64,000 nt of DNA from Cytophagaceae bacterium (GCA_027488865.1 JAIYAU010000025.1:1-64000), one strand, 5' to 3'; shown: positions 1 to 7,186, counted from the first letter of the stretch. Numbers and translations: made by a program. Notes: generated by a model from the letters alone, not told the origin.

Positions 1-37
1 AGGGATTGTGAAAACGTAAGAATTAAAATTTAAACCA

Positions 38-556
38 ATGAAATACAAGGACTTTCCTAAATTACTCCGCCACCCATTGCTTAATTACGGCTTGAGTGGC
101 AAGTTTGGCAACTGGGTTTTTCGCCAGCAAAACGGACGAACTGTTTTTTATGCAAGGTACCAAGGCCCTGTTTCCAACACCCCTGCCCAGCAGAAAAGCC
201 GCAGCAAGTTCCGCGATGCAGTGCATTACGCCAACCAAGCCATGTTAGTGCCTGAGATAAAGACAGCATACGCCGTCATTGCCAAGAAGAAAAAGAAGAA
301 AAATGTCCATCTGTTGGCTACACAATACTACCTCAAGGGCATCCACATCCCCTTGCCAATGCCACCCAGAGTGACCAAATATGCCAGTTGGGAAGAGATT
401 TTGAGGGAAATACACGAGATGCAGCCTTTGGCACCAACCAAGCGCAGAAGAAGGTCGAGAATTGCACTGGGCAGGAAACCAATCGCTTCTTCATTGCCAA
501 GAAAAGTAGTCGTTGGCGATAGGCGGCAAGGGAAAGATAAAATTAATTCCACATAA
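38..556 (+). CDS. Hypothetical basic protein, mobile-element type
   Basis: A 172-residue protein of unknown function. Residues 18-35 (GLSGKFGNWVFRQQNGRT) followed by SNTPAQQKSRSKFRDA resemble small Bacteroidota proteins, often on phages or other mobile elements, that carry a short GxxGxxVFRxxxGxT segment and then a TPAQ..F..A helix (DUF6266-like, from memory). There is a KKKKKK run near residue 85 and an Arg-rich stretch near residue 136, so the protein is strongly basic and might bind nucleic acid; that is inference. No signal peptide or membrane segment is visible. The coding sequence is richer in G+C than the following genes, which suggests transfer. Confidence 0.5.
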   Translation: MKYKDFPKLLRHPLLNYGLSGKFGNWVFRQQNGRTVFYARYQGPVSNTPAQQKSRSKFRDAVHYANQAMLVPEIKTAYAVIAKKKKKKNVHLLATQYYLKGIHIPLPMPPRVTKYASWEEILREIHEMQPLAPTKRRRRSRIALGRKPIASSLPRKVVVGDRRQGKDKINST

Positions 557-778
557 GCATCAAGTGATTTGACCAAATCAATTCTACTAAGGATCAATTG
601 GATTTGAAATAAAATAATACTAAACTTGTTTTATAAATCTAAATATTAAATTAAAGGCCAATTGCGCATATAGCGGATATTTACGCGATTGAGTAAACAC
701 AGTGGTTATGGGGCAATTTTAAAAAACACCAAGCAGACAATCAAGAACTAAATAATAACAAAAAAAATAAACGACAAA

Positions 779-1207
779 ATGGCGAAATTTGTAATTCACA
801 AAAAAGGTTTTTTTTACACAGACGAATCATTTGAATTAGCAGAAGGTACTAAAGGAAGTATAGTTGGTACTTTCAATACCCTTGAAGAAGCTAAAACAGA
901 AAAAGAACAACAAGACATCCTTTCAATGCAAAGATTGAAAGGAATGAATGCTGTTGATTTCTTTTTTCATAATTCAACATATGATCAAATCTTTCAAAAA
1001 TTGGAAGATTATTATAAAACAGCGTTTGCTTTAACAATTTCTGACAAACACTATTTTGATTTGCCAAAAGAAATTAGTTCAGAACAAGCAAAGGTATTCT
1101 TGAATATTTTAGAAATTTCATTTCACGACATTGTAGAGTATTCAGATGATGAAGAGTTAAATCCAGAAGACTTTAATTTGGAAGAACAAGAATTGGGAGA
1201 GTTTTAA
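779..1207 (+). CDS. Conserved acidic hypothetical protein, first of a gene pair
   Basis: A 142-residue protein without signal peptide or membrane segment. The C-terminal 30 residues are very acidic (EYSDDEELNPEDFNLEEQ). I recognise no domain, but the pairing with the next gene, one base downstream of this stop codon, fits a conserved two-gene unit that I recall from other Bacteroidota accessory regions. Composition is AT-rich, unlike the preceding gene. A small toxin-antitoxin or defence role is conceivable from the context but nothing in the sequence shows it. Confidence 0.6.
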   Translation: MAKFVIHKKGFFYTDESFELAEGTKGSIVGTFNTLEEAKTEKEQQDILSMQRLKGMNAVDFFFHNSTYDQIFQKLEDYYKTAFALTISDKHYFDLPKEISSEQAKVFLNILEISFHDIVEYSDDEELNPEDFNLEEQELGEF

Positions 1208-1208
1208 A

Positions 1209-1814
1209 ATGAACTCAATACTTCATTCTCAAATATCCGTAAAAAAAAGAGGGGGAAAAATAGAGGATTATTTACCTATCCATGACTTTATGGACAGTAC
1301 AAAAGAGTTGTGTAGCGACAATCGGCACAGAATCCTACATACTTTATGGGGTATAAGAAGAGTAATTGTACCCATTTTTGGACAAACAATAACAAATAGT
1401 GATGGGAAAAATATAAATGTTAAAGACCTTTGCGAGCAAGACCATATTTTACCTGATTATCAAAACAGATTTATCCCAACATTGGCAGACTTTGTTTCAG
1501 CAATAGACAAAACACAATCTGACAGATTTGACTTTGAGAACTTTGCAAAAACATATCAAACAGACGATGAATTGTTTGACTTGCTTGTTTCGCCACTAAA
1601 CAACACAGGACTAAAATCTTCGCTTCTGATAACTCATAACTCTTGGTTTATAAATGAAATTGTACCCAAAGTATTAAAACGAGAAGTAGAGATTAAAAAT
1701 TTTGAAATTAGACCAAGCGACTTGTTTGACAACATGAGTTTTAAACTATGGATGGACAACGGTATTTCATTTCCAAAAAGCAGTAAAATGACAGTAGGAA
1801 ATATCGTAGGATAA
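1209..1814 (+). CDS. DUF6915-like protein, second of a gene pair
   Basis: A 201-residue protein whose middle part (residues about 23-100) has the pattern of the DUF6915 family: STKELCSDNRHRILHTLWGI, then EQDHILPDYQNRFIPTLADF. His and Asp residues (DNRHR, EQDH) are the obvious conserved polar positions, but no activity is known to me. The start codon lies one base after the stop of the upstream acidic protein, so the two are probably translated together. The family name is given from memory of its motif, not from a search. Confidence 0.55.
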   Translation: MNSILHSQISVKKRGGKIEDYLPIHDFMDSTKELCSDNRHRILHTLWGIRRVIVPIFGQTITNSDGKNINVKDLCEQDHILPDYQNRFIPTLADFVSAIDKTQSDRFDFENFAKTYQTDDELFDLLVSPLNNTGLKSSLLITHNSWFINEIVPKVLKREVEIKNFEIRPSDLFDNMSFKLWMDNGISFPKSSKMTVGNIVG

Positions 1815-2110
1815 GAAAAACTACCGCCAAAAACTAAGGTTTCGTATTGTTAGAAAAACGAGAGTTTTTGAGACGGTTTGTGCGGCTGGTGGTAGCGGTG
1901 CAAGCAGTAATTATGGAGTTGTCGTGAGGAGGGGGTGCAGGATTGAGAAGCATTATTCGCAACTATTTATTAAATTATGGCCATCTATGATAATTATAAG
2001 CCATTTTTGTTCAATTATGGGTAGTTTGTCGGTTTTCTACAGACTGCCTTTGTGTTTAAGGCTACCAAACCACTGCACTAGGACAGAAAACACATTTTTA
2101 AGGTTTTTAC
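1815..2110. repeat. Palindromic spacer after an accessory gene
   Basis: No credible gene lies here. Directly after the upstream stop, CTACCGCCA (1821-1829) is mirrored by TGGTGGTAG (1887-1895), with a nested AAAAAC-GAGA-GTTTTT hairpin at 1854-1869. Spacers of this style follow single accessory genes in many Bacteroidota genomes (from memory); an attC-like folded site is one possible reading. The rest of the stretch, up to the promoter at 2110, shows nothing recognisable. Confidence 0.35.
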
Positions 2111-2140
2111 TTGGATAATAATATTTTGTTTGTAATTTTG
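2110..2140 (+). promoter_or_regulatory. Bacteroidota-type promoter
   Basis: CTTG at 2110-2113, a 19-base spacer, then TAATTTTG at 2133-2140. This matches the Bacteroidota sigma pattern (TTTG, 19-21 bases, TAnnTTTG) and has the same two elements and spacing as the promoter in front of the tRNA-Ala gene near 58.67 kb. Transcription would begin near 2147, upstream of the terminator hairpin and the tRNA array. Confidence 0.5.
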
Positions 2141-2146
2141 CTTCAA

Positions 2147-2287
2147 TAATGGCAAATAGAAAACTATATAGTCTCTCATGGTTAAGTTATTCACTTGTGA
2201 ACGACGGGAGATTTTGTATTGATTAAAATTTAGCCATACAAAGAGCTTTTAAAAGCCTCCTGATTCACTTCAGGAGGCTTTTTTTTT
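2147..2287 (+). ncRNA. Candidate small RNA or attenuated leader of the tRNA array
   Basis: A promoter at 2110-2140 and a strong intrinsic terminator at 2252-2287 frame a transcript of about 140 nt with no convincing reading frame (the longest is 14 codons). Complementary blocks are visible, for instance TCTC near 2172 with GAGA near 2209, and TTCA-CTTG-TGAA near 2190. It matches no RNA family I can recognise (not tmRNA, SRP RNA or RNase P). It could be an independent sRNA, or a leader that controls read-through into the tRNA array starting at 2288. Confidence 0.35.
2252..2287 (+). terminator. Intrinsic terminator
   Basis: A perfect 12-bp stem, AAAGCCTCCTGA (2252-2263) with TCAGGAGGCTTT (2270-2281), has a six-base loop and is followed by a run of T to 2287. 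The first base of the first tRNA of the array is 2288, so the T-tract touches the tRNA. Transcription of the array from the upstream promoter therefore needs read-through. Confidence 0.85.
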
Positions 2288-2361
2288 ACCATCTTAGCCC
2301 AATTGGCAGAGGCATTAGTCTTAGGAACTAATTAGTATCGGTTCGAATCCGATAGCTGGTG
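2288..2361 (+). tRNA. Divergent tRNA, anticodon TAG (nominally Leu)
   Basis: Cloverleaf: acceptor ACCATCT/AGCTGGT with one mismatch; D-stem GCC/GGC; anticodon stem TTAGT/ACTAA around loop CTTAGGA (anticodon TAG at 2322-2324); variable loop of five bases; T-arm ATCGG-TTCGAAT-CCGAT. The anticodon reads the Leu codon CUA, yet bacterial tRNA-Leu normally has a long variable arm, which is missing here. The charging amino acid is therefore uncertain. No CCA is encoded, as for the other tRNAs in the window. First member of the five-gene array. Confidence 0.65.
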
Positions 2362-2365
2362 TAAA

Positions 2366-2439
2366 AATTTAAAAGCCTAACGGCATGTGCAACAGACTTA
2401 TAATCTGTACAAGTGGCAGTTCGTATCTGCTTTAGAGTA
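2366..2439 (+). tRNA. Divergent tRNA, anticodon TAT (nominally Ile)
   Basis: Acceptor AATTTAA/TTAGAGT (one mismatch, one G-T pair), weak D-stem GCCT/GTGC, anticodon stem ACAGA/TCTGT around loop CTTATAA (anticodon TAT at 2399-2401), T-arm GGCAG-TTCGTAT-CTGCT. The T-loop deviates from the usual TTCRANN. In most bacteria AUA is read by a CAT-anticodon tRNA modified with lysidine, so a genuine TAT anticodon is uncommon. The weak pairing leaves open that this copy is decaying. Confidence 0.5.
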
Positions 2440-2445
2440 TAAAAT

Positions 2446-2532
2446 GGAAGGTAGCCAAATATTGGTTTGTTGGGGCATCCTGCTAAGATGTTCCGTGTAA
2501 AAGCGGTGAAGGTTCGATTCCTTTGCCTTCCG
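2446..2532 (+). tRNA. tRNA-Ser (GCT), array copy
   Basis: Acceptor GGAAGGT/GCCTTCC, anticodon stem CATC/GATG with loop CTGCTAA (anticodon GCT), a long class II variable arm, and T-arm GAAGG-TTCGATT-CCTTT. It is a second, clearly different copy of the isoacceptor found at 58076-58164. No CCA is encoded. It lies seven bases after the preceding array member. Confidence 0.85.
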
Positions 2533-2541
2533 CAAAATTTT

Positions 2542-2624
2542 GGAGAGTAGCGTCCATTGGTGGGCAACCTGTCTTGAAAACAGGAGCGGTGATAAAACAC
2601 AGGGTTCGATTCCTATACTCTCCG
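2542..2624 (+). tRNA. tRNA-Ser (TGA), array copy
   Basis: Acceptor GGAGAGT/ACTCTCC, anticodon stem CCTGT/ACAGG around loop CTTGAAA (anticodon TGA), and a class II variable region. The T-arm is imperfect: ACAGG pairs with CCTAT only with a mismatch and an eight-base loop. Function may be reduced, but the acceptor and anticodon arms are intact. Confidence 0.8.
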
Positions 2625-2630
2625 CAAAAT

Positions 2631-2710
2631 TGGAGTGATGGTAAATTGGTAAATCAGCAGACTGTAAATCTGTCGTTTCGACTATGTAGGTTCGATTCCT
2701 ACCACTCCAA
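2631..2710 (+). tRNA. tRNA-Tyr (GTA), array copy
   Basis: Acceptor TGGAGTG/CACTCCA, anticodon stem GCAGA/TCTGT with loop CTGTAAA (anticodon GTA), variable arm of the class II type expected for bacterial tRNA-Tyr, and a good T-arm GTAGG-TTCGATT-CCTAC. Last and best formed member of the array. No terminator is evident right after it. Confidence 0.85.
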
Positions 2711-2952
2711 CTTAGCTTCCATTTCATCCGCAACTAAAGAGATGAAATGTTTTAGAATTTCAGTTCTTTCCTTGGCCTCAGTGGATAAAGAACAAAAATT
2801 CTACTTTATACCTCAATTAAATAATATAATTTTGTAATGTTTAACCAGTTCCTTTTATATCGAATATTGTCGGGATAAATAATATCTTTAAGAGATAAAT
2901 AAGAACTTACATATGGACATTAGAAAATGAAAGCATTACATTATAATAAAAG

Positions 2953-3645
2953 GTGAATTACAAAATTATCATAGACAAAGAAAAACTCCTTAGTTTTATT
3001 GAGTGGCTTCCTGAACTTAGAACGGGAGAAGTTTATTATTGTTGTTTATTTGCTCGTTCAAAATACAGCAAAAACACTGTACCATTAAAGGCCGACAAAC
3101 AACAGCTAAAACGCTTTACTTCTACAAAGGAATTTCTATTTGAAAAAATCAAACAATTAGAATGTGAAGTTGGTAGCTATTACCAAAAACAAGTTCCAAT
3201 ACCACAAGAAGCTCTTGCCATTTACATTAATCCTAACCCAAGAAGTTACGAAAAAGCTGCAAAAGAAGGACTTAAAAAATTGGCAGAATTAATTACAAGG
3301 CCTTACGATGGCTATAATCCACATCAAGAAATTATGTCTGAAATACAAAAATCAGTTAGTAGAAAAGTTTTTTTGGACATTGACTTTGACGGAGTAGAGC
3401 TAGAAATGATAAGAGAAAAAATAAGTGACTTAATAAACCCGGAATGTTTGCGTTTTTTACAGACACGTGGAGGATTTCATTTACTTGTAGAACTTGCAAA
3501 AATTGATAAAAAATATGAAAAGACTTGGTATCAAACAATCACTAAACTTGAAGGAATTGACGTGCGTGGCGACAATTTAATTCCAATAGCAGGTTGTTAT
3601 CAAGGTGGCTTTGTGCCTACTTTTTATGAGCCAAAACAAAAATAA
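2953..3645 (+). CDS. Primase-like (AEP-type) protein
   Basis: A 230-residue cytosolic protein starting at GTG. Residues 138-146 (KVFLDIDFD) give a hydrophobic strand ending in a DxD pair (D142, D144), and residues 172-178 (TRGGFHL, H176) follow a helix, as in the hDhD and sxH motifs of archaeo-eukaryotic-type primase domains. The C-terminal [13 protein letters not shown] also looks conserved. This supports a nucleotidyl-transfer fold, but the third metal ligand cannot be identified with confidence and the protein is small. It lies 242 bases after the tRNA array and 20 bases before the next exported protein. Placement in the primase superfamily is an inference from motifs. Confidence 0.45.
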   Translation: MNYKIIIDKEKLLSFIEWLPELRTGEVYYCCLFARSKYSKNTVPLKADKQQLKRFTSTKEFLFEKIKQLECEVGSYYQKQVPIPQEALAIYINPNPRSYEKAAKEGLKKLAELITRPYDGYNPHQEIMSEIQKSVSRKVFLDIDFDGVELEMIREKISDLINPECLRFLQTRGGFHLLVELAKIDKKYEKTWYQTITKLEGIDVRGDNLIPIAGCYQGGFVPTFYEPKQK

Positions 3646-3665
3646 AATTATTAAAAGATCCCACA

Positions 3666-4277
3666 ATGAAAAAGTTATTATTAATTATAGTTGTTTGCTG
3701 TTGCTCAAATTTTTGCTTTGGACAACATAATTTTTTATTTGTTAGAAAGAGGTTATTTGAGGTTAGAAATTATGAAGACTCAATTAAATCAAAACCGTTA
3801 GGTTTTCTTAAGACTAATGTTGCTAAAGGATATTTTCCAAAAGCAAAAGAAAAGAAGGACTATTTTCCTTTAACTTTCATAAGGACAAATGATTCTTTTT
3901 ATCCTGAATTGTATGTTGAATATTTTTACAATGAACGGGATTCAATACTATTATCCACTAGTTATGATTGGAATATAATGAATTATGTAAAAAATCTGAA
4001 GACTGATGGTGACAAATTTGACTTGGAGATAACACGAGAAAAGGATTATTTGGCCAAATATTCAAATATTAAGTCTGGGTTAATTAAAGATTGGGGACAA
4101 CCAAGCTCCCTTGAAGAGAATGAGAGTAAGGAAGGATATTTTTATAAATTAACATGGGATAATGATAAAATCAATATTTTAGTTCTTCTTAAATTTTCGA
4201 AAGAACTAAGACAGCTTCCTGAAAATATGAAGTTTGGTTCATATAATATTAGGGTCAAGATTGATTATAAAAAATAA
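3666..4277 (+). CDS. Exported hypothetical protein
   Basis: A 203-residue protein with an N-terminal signal peptide (MKKLLLIIVVCCCSNFCFGQ, cleavage likely after FG). Two or more cysteines inside the hydrophobic core make a lipoprotein possible, but no clean lipobox is seen. The mature part is rich in Lys, Tyr and Phe without a domain I recognise. The start lies 20 bases after the primase-like gene, so the two may share a transcript, though a functional link is not evident. Confidence 0.6.
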   Translation: MKKLLLIIVVCCCSNFCFGQHNFLFVRKRLFEVRNYEDSIKSKPLGFLKTNVAKGYFPKAKEKKDYFPLTFIRTNDSFYPELYVEYFYNERDSILLSTSYDWNIMNYVKNLKTDGDKFDLEITREKDYLAKYSNIKSGLIKDWGQPSSLEENESKEGYFYKLTWDNDKINILVLLKFSKELRQLPENMKFGSYNIRVKIDYKK

Positions 4278-4279
4278 CT

Positions 4280-4337
4280 GGTGCTAACACCCAAGCTATC
4301 ATCGCTTCCTCATCACAGAAGAGATGATAGGTTTTTG
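4280..4337 (+). terminator. Hairpin spacer, terminator-like
   Basis: Three bases after the stop codon, GGTG-CTAA-CACC (4280-4291) forms a small hairpin. It is followed by CTATCATC (4296-4303) pairing with GATGATAG (4323-4330) and then GTTTTTGC. The second hairpin has a 19-base loop and a short T run, so it is a weak terminator candidate. The arrangement resembles the palindromic spacer at 1821-1895. Confidence 0.4.
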
Positions 4338-4406
4338 CAATTACGAAAGCCTTAATAATAATAATAAACAATTGGAGTAAACGACGTCGACGCCAGCTGG
4401 GTGGCA

Positions 4407-4546
4407 ATGGACTTTATCGATTATCTTCTCCAGAAGTATAAAAAAGAGAAAAAAAGAGTGTTAAGCCCATTTTTGGAAGCTTCAAAGGAAAGACAACTCT
4501 TTCATCGGACTTTGACAGTCCTTTGGATGAGTTCATTCTTCTTTAG
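4407..4546 (+). pseudogene. Frameshifted DUF2281-type antitoxin remnant
   Basis: Frame one from 4407 reads MDFIDYLLQKYKKEKKR. A second frame, joined by a -1 shift at or after the A-rich run at 4441-4456, continues VKPIFGSFKGKTTLSSDFDSP-LDEF and stops at 4544-4546. Together they match the usual DUF2281 layout: a helix ending FIDxLLxKYKxEKK, then KPxFGxxKG, then a DDFDxPLDxF tail. These small Bacteroidota proteins are often antitoxins of VapBC-like pairs. The 5' part is unclear and no toxin gene follows, so this is most likely a degraded copy. A sequencing error in the A run would be the alternative. Confidence 0.5.
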
Positions 4547-4585
4547 AGTTGTGTTTCCGTAGCGTAAACCTATAAAGATACGTTT

Positions 4586-6175
4586 CTACCTTACCGATTT
4601 TTTAAGCTCTAGTAGGGTTTCGTTTTCTGGAGCCAATACCAATGCTTGGTTAAGGAGTTGTTTAGCTCTAGTCAGGTTATTGTTTTTAAAATAAAAAGCA
4701 ACGGCACTCACGTAGGCTTTTTCTATGGTTATTTCATCTATCTTAACTGAATTACCCGAAAGCAACTGGTTGGCTTCGGCAACATAAATGTCCCCCTTTT
4801 TACCTTCTCCTTTATTAAATGAAAAATAGATCATTTCTAATAAAGACGCTGCTTTAATCATGATAAAATCTGGGTTTTCATTGAGAAATGGAAATTTAGC
4901 AGCGTATGTTTTTGTGATGTCATATACTTGTATTGCTTTGGAAGAGCGGCTACAGTATTTGGAGCAAGCAAATAAGATCAGGGAACGAAGATCTGCGTTG
5001 TTGGGTGATTTGTTATAAGATTTTTGCAAACATTCGAGGTCGATAGGTCGTGAAACGCCTGCGTTCAGTATCGTTTTATTGAGTTCAAAACAGTAAAAGC
5101 TGTGTAGGCGATCTTGCAGGTCTGAGGAGTCTAGAAGCTGGGAGAGTTTGTTAAATGTTAGTTTGTATTTGTCAAAGTTACTTTGTTGGATAAGTTGTAC
5201 TTCTGTGATTCGGTTAAATTCACCCAAAATTTCATTCTTGTCGGTTTCGCTAAAGATATTTTGGAAAGATTTGACATAGGTAAACAGGCCTTGAAGTACC
5301 GTTGTGTCGGCATAGTTACCGTCTGAAATTACCCTCGTTAAACTTTCTTTTAACATAAAAGAGTTTTTTGGGGAGGGATGTAGCCAATAGGCTTTTTGCA
5401 TATTAACGTAAGACTCCCTTGGTTTTTTGTCTTCAATCAAGTAAATGCAATTATTCATAAATTGAATACCGATGAGCTGTTTTAATTTCAAGTTTCCAGC
5501 CTGTGAAAAAAAGTGATCATTAAATAAATCTTCTGTTTTTTTACTGTCAAATTCAGATTGTGAGATTTGTTTGCTTTTAAGGAGATACTGCACATATTTT
5601 GCCATTAATGGATCTGAAATTTTAAAATACCCTTTGGAAGGATCCGTCGTTTCGATAAGTAATTTATGATCATCAGGATAGGCGATAAGATTGACGTGCG
5701 TTGGATATTCCTTAATGACATACGGGATGTTCAATTTCTCCAGAACTAAGGCAAACAAGGCCGTTCCTGACACACAATTATACATTCCTGTTTTTGCAAG
5801 ATCATAAAACTGATTTTTTAGTTCATATTTAGTAAGAAACGCTTGATGCACTTTCTTATGGATCAGTTCTATTTTTTTTGAAGGCGTTTTGGAAGATGTC
5901 ACATTAGGAGCAATTTCAGAAACAAATGCAGTCACCTTTTTGTCAAAAGTAGCAATGTTCGTCTCATTTGCATCGGGATGACCTGCAAAAAGCAACTTGA
6001 GATAGACAAGTTGGTTAGGATTTGTTTCACCAGTCTGAATAAATGCTCTTTTTTCCCACTCAAAATTAAAAGACATGTCTTGTAACCGAATCAAACTATC
6101 TGCTGAATCAGCAAAGACTTGAATCGACAAAAAAAACAATAACGATAAATTCAGTTTTATGAAGATGGTTGGCAT
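4586..6175 (-). CDS. Exported transglutaminase-like domain protein
   Basis: A 529-residue protein with signal peptide (hydrophobic 5-20, cleavage near FADS). Residues 101-185 carry a transglutaminase-like (papain-fold) core with an apparent catalytic triad: C134 in YNCVSGTALF, H160 in YPTHVNL, D178 in ETTDPSKGYF. The remainder (about 190-529) is helical and repeat-like, compatible with TPR-type scaffolding. Such domains act as proteases, amidases or crosslinking enzymes; the substrate is unknown, and export suggests periplasm or outer surface. The gene starts two bases after the stop of the MORN-repeat lipoprotein gene, so the two form an operon. Confidence 0.65.
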   Translation of the reverse strand: MPTIFIKLNLSLLFFLSIQVFADSADSLIRLQDMSFNFEWEKRAFIQTGETNPNQLVYLKLLFAGHPDANETNIATFDKKVTAFVSEIAPNVTSSKTPSKKIELIHKKVHQAFLTKYELKNQFYDLAKTGMYNCVSGTALFALVLEKLNIPYVIKEYPTHVNLIAYPDDHKLLIETTDPSKGYFKISDPLMAKYVQYLLKSKQISQSEFDSKKTEDLFNDHFFSQAGNLKLKQLIGIQFMNNCIYLIEDKKPRESYVNMQKAYWLHPSPKNSFMLKESLTRVISDGNYADTTVLQGLFTYVKSFQNIFSETDKNEILGEFNRITEVQLIQQSNFDKYKLTFNKLSQLLDSSDLQDRLHSFYCFELNKTILNAGVSRPIDLECLQKSYNKSPNNADLRSLILFACSKYCSRSSKAIQVYDITKTYAAKFPFLNENPDFIMIKAASLLEMIYFSFNKGEGKKGDIYVAEANQLLSGNSVKIDEITIEKAYVSAVAFYFKNNNLTRAKQLLNQALVLAPENETLLELKKSVR

Positions 6176-6177
6176 AG

Positions 6178-7155
6178 TTAGTAATTAGTGAGGGCGAGGT
6201 TTATTTTTTTGGTTAAAATCAGTTTTTTTGTATCCGAAATGCTTATAACTGCGGTAAATGCAATGGGTTCCATCAAATTGTATTGTGGGGGTATATAGAA
6301 TTTTTTCATGTAACAATCGCAGGATTTGTCATAGAAAAGTTCGTTCAGTTGGTTAGTCAGATATTTACCTTCCTCTAAGTCGCCAAAATAAAGCTTCACA
6401 GGGTGTTCTTTTTTATTAAGCGATACCTTAAAAGTGTAGGTGTCATTAAGCCGAATGGTATTTTCTTCTTTCAAAATCATTCTGTACCCCAAGTCTTCCT
6501 CTTTTCCGTTACTATCATAACTTTTGAGACCTACGCCGGGCATCCCGTTTTTATAATAGCTGATGAGTTTAAGTTTTCCATTTTTGTGAAATACCTTTTG
6601 AACACCACTTTTTTCGCCGTCCACATAATTATATTCTTGAAGAAGCTGCCCATCTTTATTGTAGGCACGATAAGCGCCAGATTCGATTCCGTTTTTGTAA
6701 GACTTTATTTTTTCAACCTGTCCATTTGGATAATAGTAGGTAGATATGCTATCATTTTTTCCATTTTTGAATACTTCTAACTGCTCTATATTTCCATCTT
6801 CATAATACTTCGTATAACGACCATGCTTTTCGTTATCTTTAAAATTGGTTTTTATTCTGATTTTACCACTTTGAAAATATTCTTCATAAACTCCGTTATA
6901 TTTTTTGTTGTTGTCTATAGATGCCCTTAACCGCAACACCTTAGGTTCAGAGTTTTCATAATATTGCTCAATCATATTTTCTGTTCCCGAGACCTTTTTA
7001 ACTGTCTGTTTAACTGTTTTATTGGATTCCTTTGTTTCACAAGCCTGTAGTAACAGGATTGCACCTAACAAAAAAGTGATCGCAAAGTGCTTAGTAAAGC
7101 ATAAAAACGATGGAGCTTTGGCGAAAAAAGAAAACTTCTTGAATAGATCTATCAT
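6178..7155 (-). CDS. MORN-repeat lipoprotein (YwqK-like)
   Basis: A 325-residue protein with a lipoprotein signal (lipobox LLQAC, C39). Residues about 70-225 contain tandem MORN_2-type repeats with the pattern G-x-Y-x2-YY-x-NG-x2 (for example YEEYFQSGK, YTKYYEDGN, STYYYPNGQ, YRAYNKDGQ). This family includes proteins labelled YwqK-type antitoxins, though the toxin link is poorly supported; surface-anchored MORN proteins usually mediate binding. The C-terminal 100 residues are a separate, unrecognised region. First gene of an operon with the transglutaminase-like protein, preceded by a promoter-like element at 7187-7194. Confidence 0.7.
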   Translation of the reverse strand: MIDLFKKFSFFAKAPSFLCFTKHFAITFLLGAILLLQACETKESNKTVKQTVKKVSGTENMIEQYYENSEPKVLRLRASIDNNKKYNGVYEEYFQSGKIRIKTNFKDNEKHGRYTKYYEDGNIEQLEVFKNGKNDSISTYYYPNGQVEKIKSYKNGIESGAYRAYNKDGQLLQEYNYVDGEKSGVQKVFHKNGKLKLISYYKNGMPGVGLKSYDSNGKEEDLGYRMILKEENTIRLNDTYTFKVSLNKKEHPVKLYFGDLEEGKYLTNQLNELFYDKSCDCYMKKFYIPPQYNLMEPIAFTAVISISDTKKLILTKKINLALTNY

Positions 7156-7186
7156 CTGACTGATAAATTGATGAGTACTTAAAGTA

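Larger units (their letters stand above)
1..4585. other. Accessory region (putative genomic island)
   Basis: The first 4.6 kb differ from the rest of the window. They hold orphan genes all on the plus strand, spacers with inverted repeats after several genes, an array of five divergent tRNA genes, a primase-like gene and a frameshifted DUF2281-like remnant. The first gene is visibly richer in G+C than its neighbours. No integrase or transposase is visible, and the left border lies outside the window. The island status is an inference from content; the right border is placed where ordinary minus-strand genes begin. Confidence 0.4.

Noticed and set aside
1924-2118. 64-codon open frame on the plus strand
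   Set aside because: It lies in a palindromic spacer region, overlaps the promoter at 2110, and shows no coding character.
2322-2324. Amber suppressor tRNA
   Set aside because: The anticodon is 5'-TAG-3', which reads the codon CUA. A suppressor of the UAG stop would need the anticodon CUA.
2328-2733. Minus-strand open frames of 90 and 111 codons
   Set aside because: They are antisense to the five tRNA genes and have no family signature; the open frames come from tRNA sequence.
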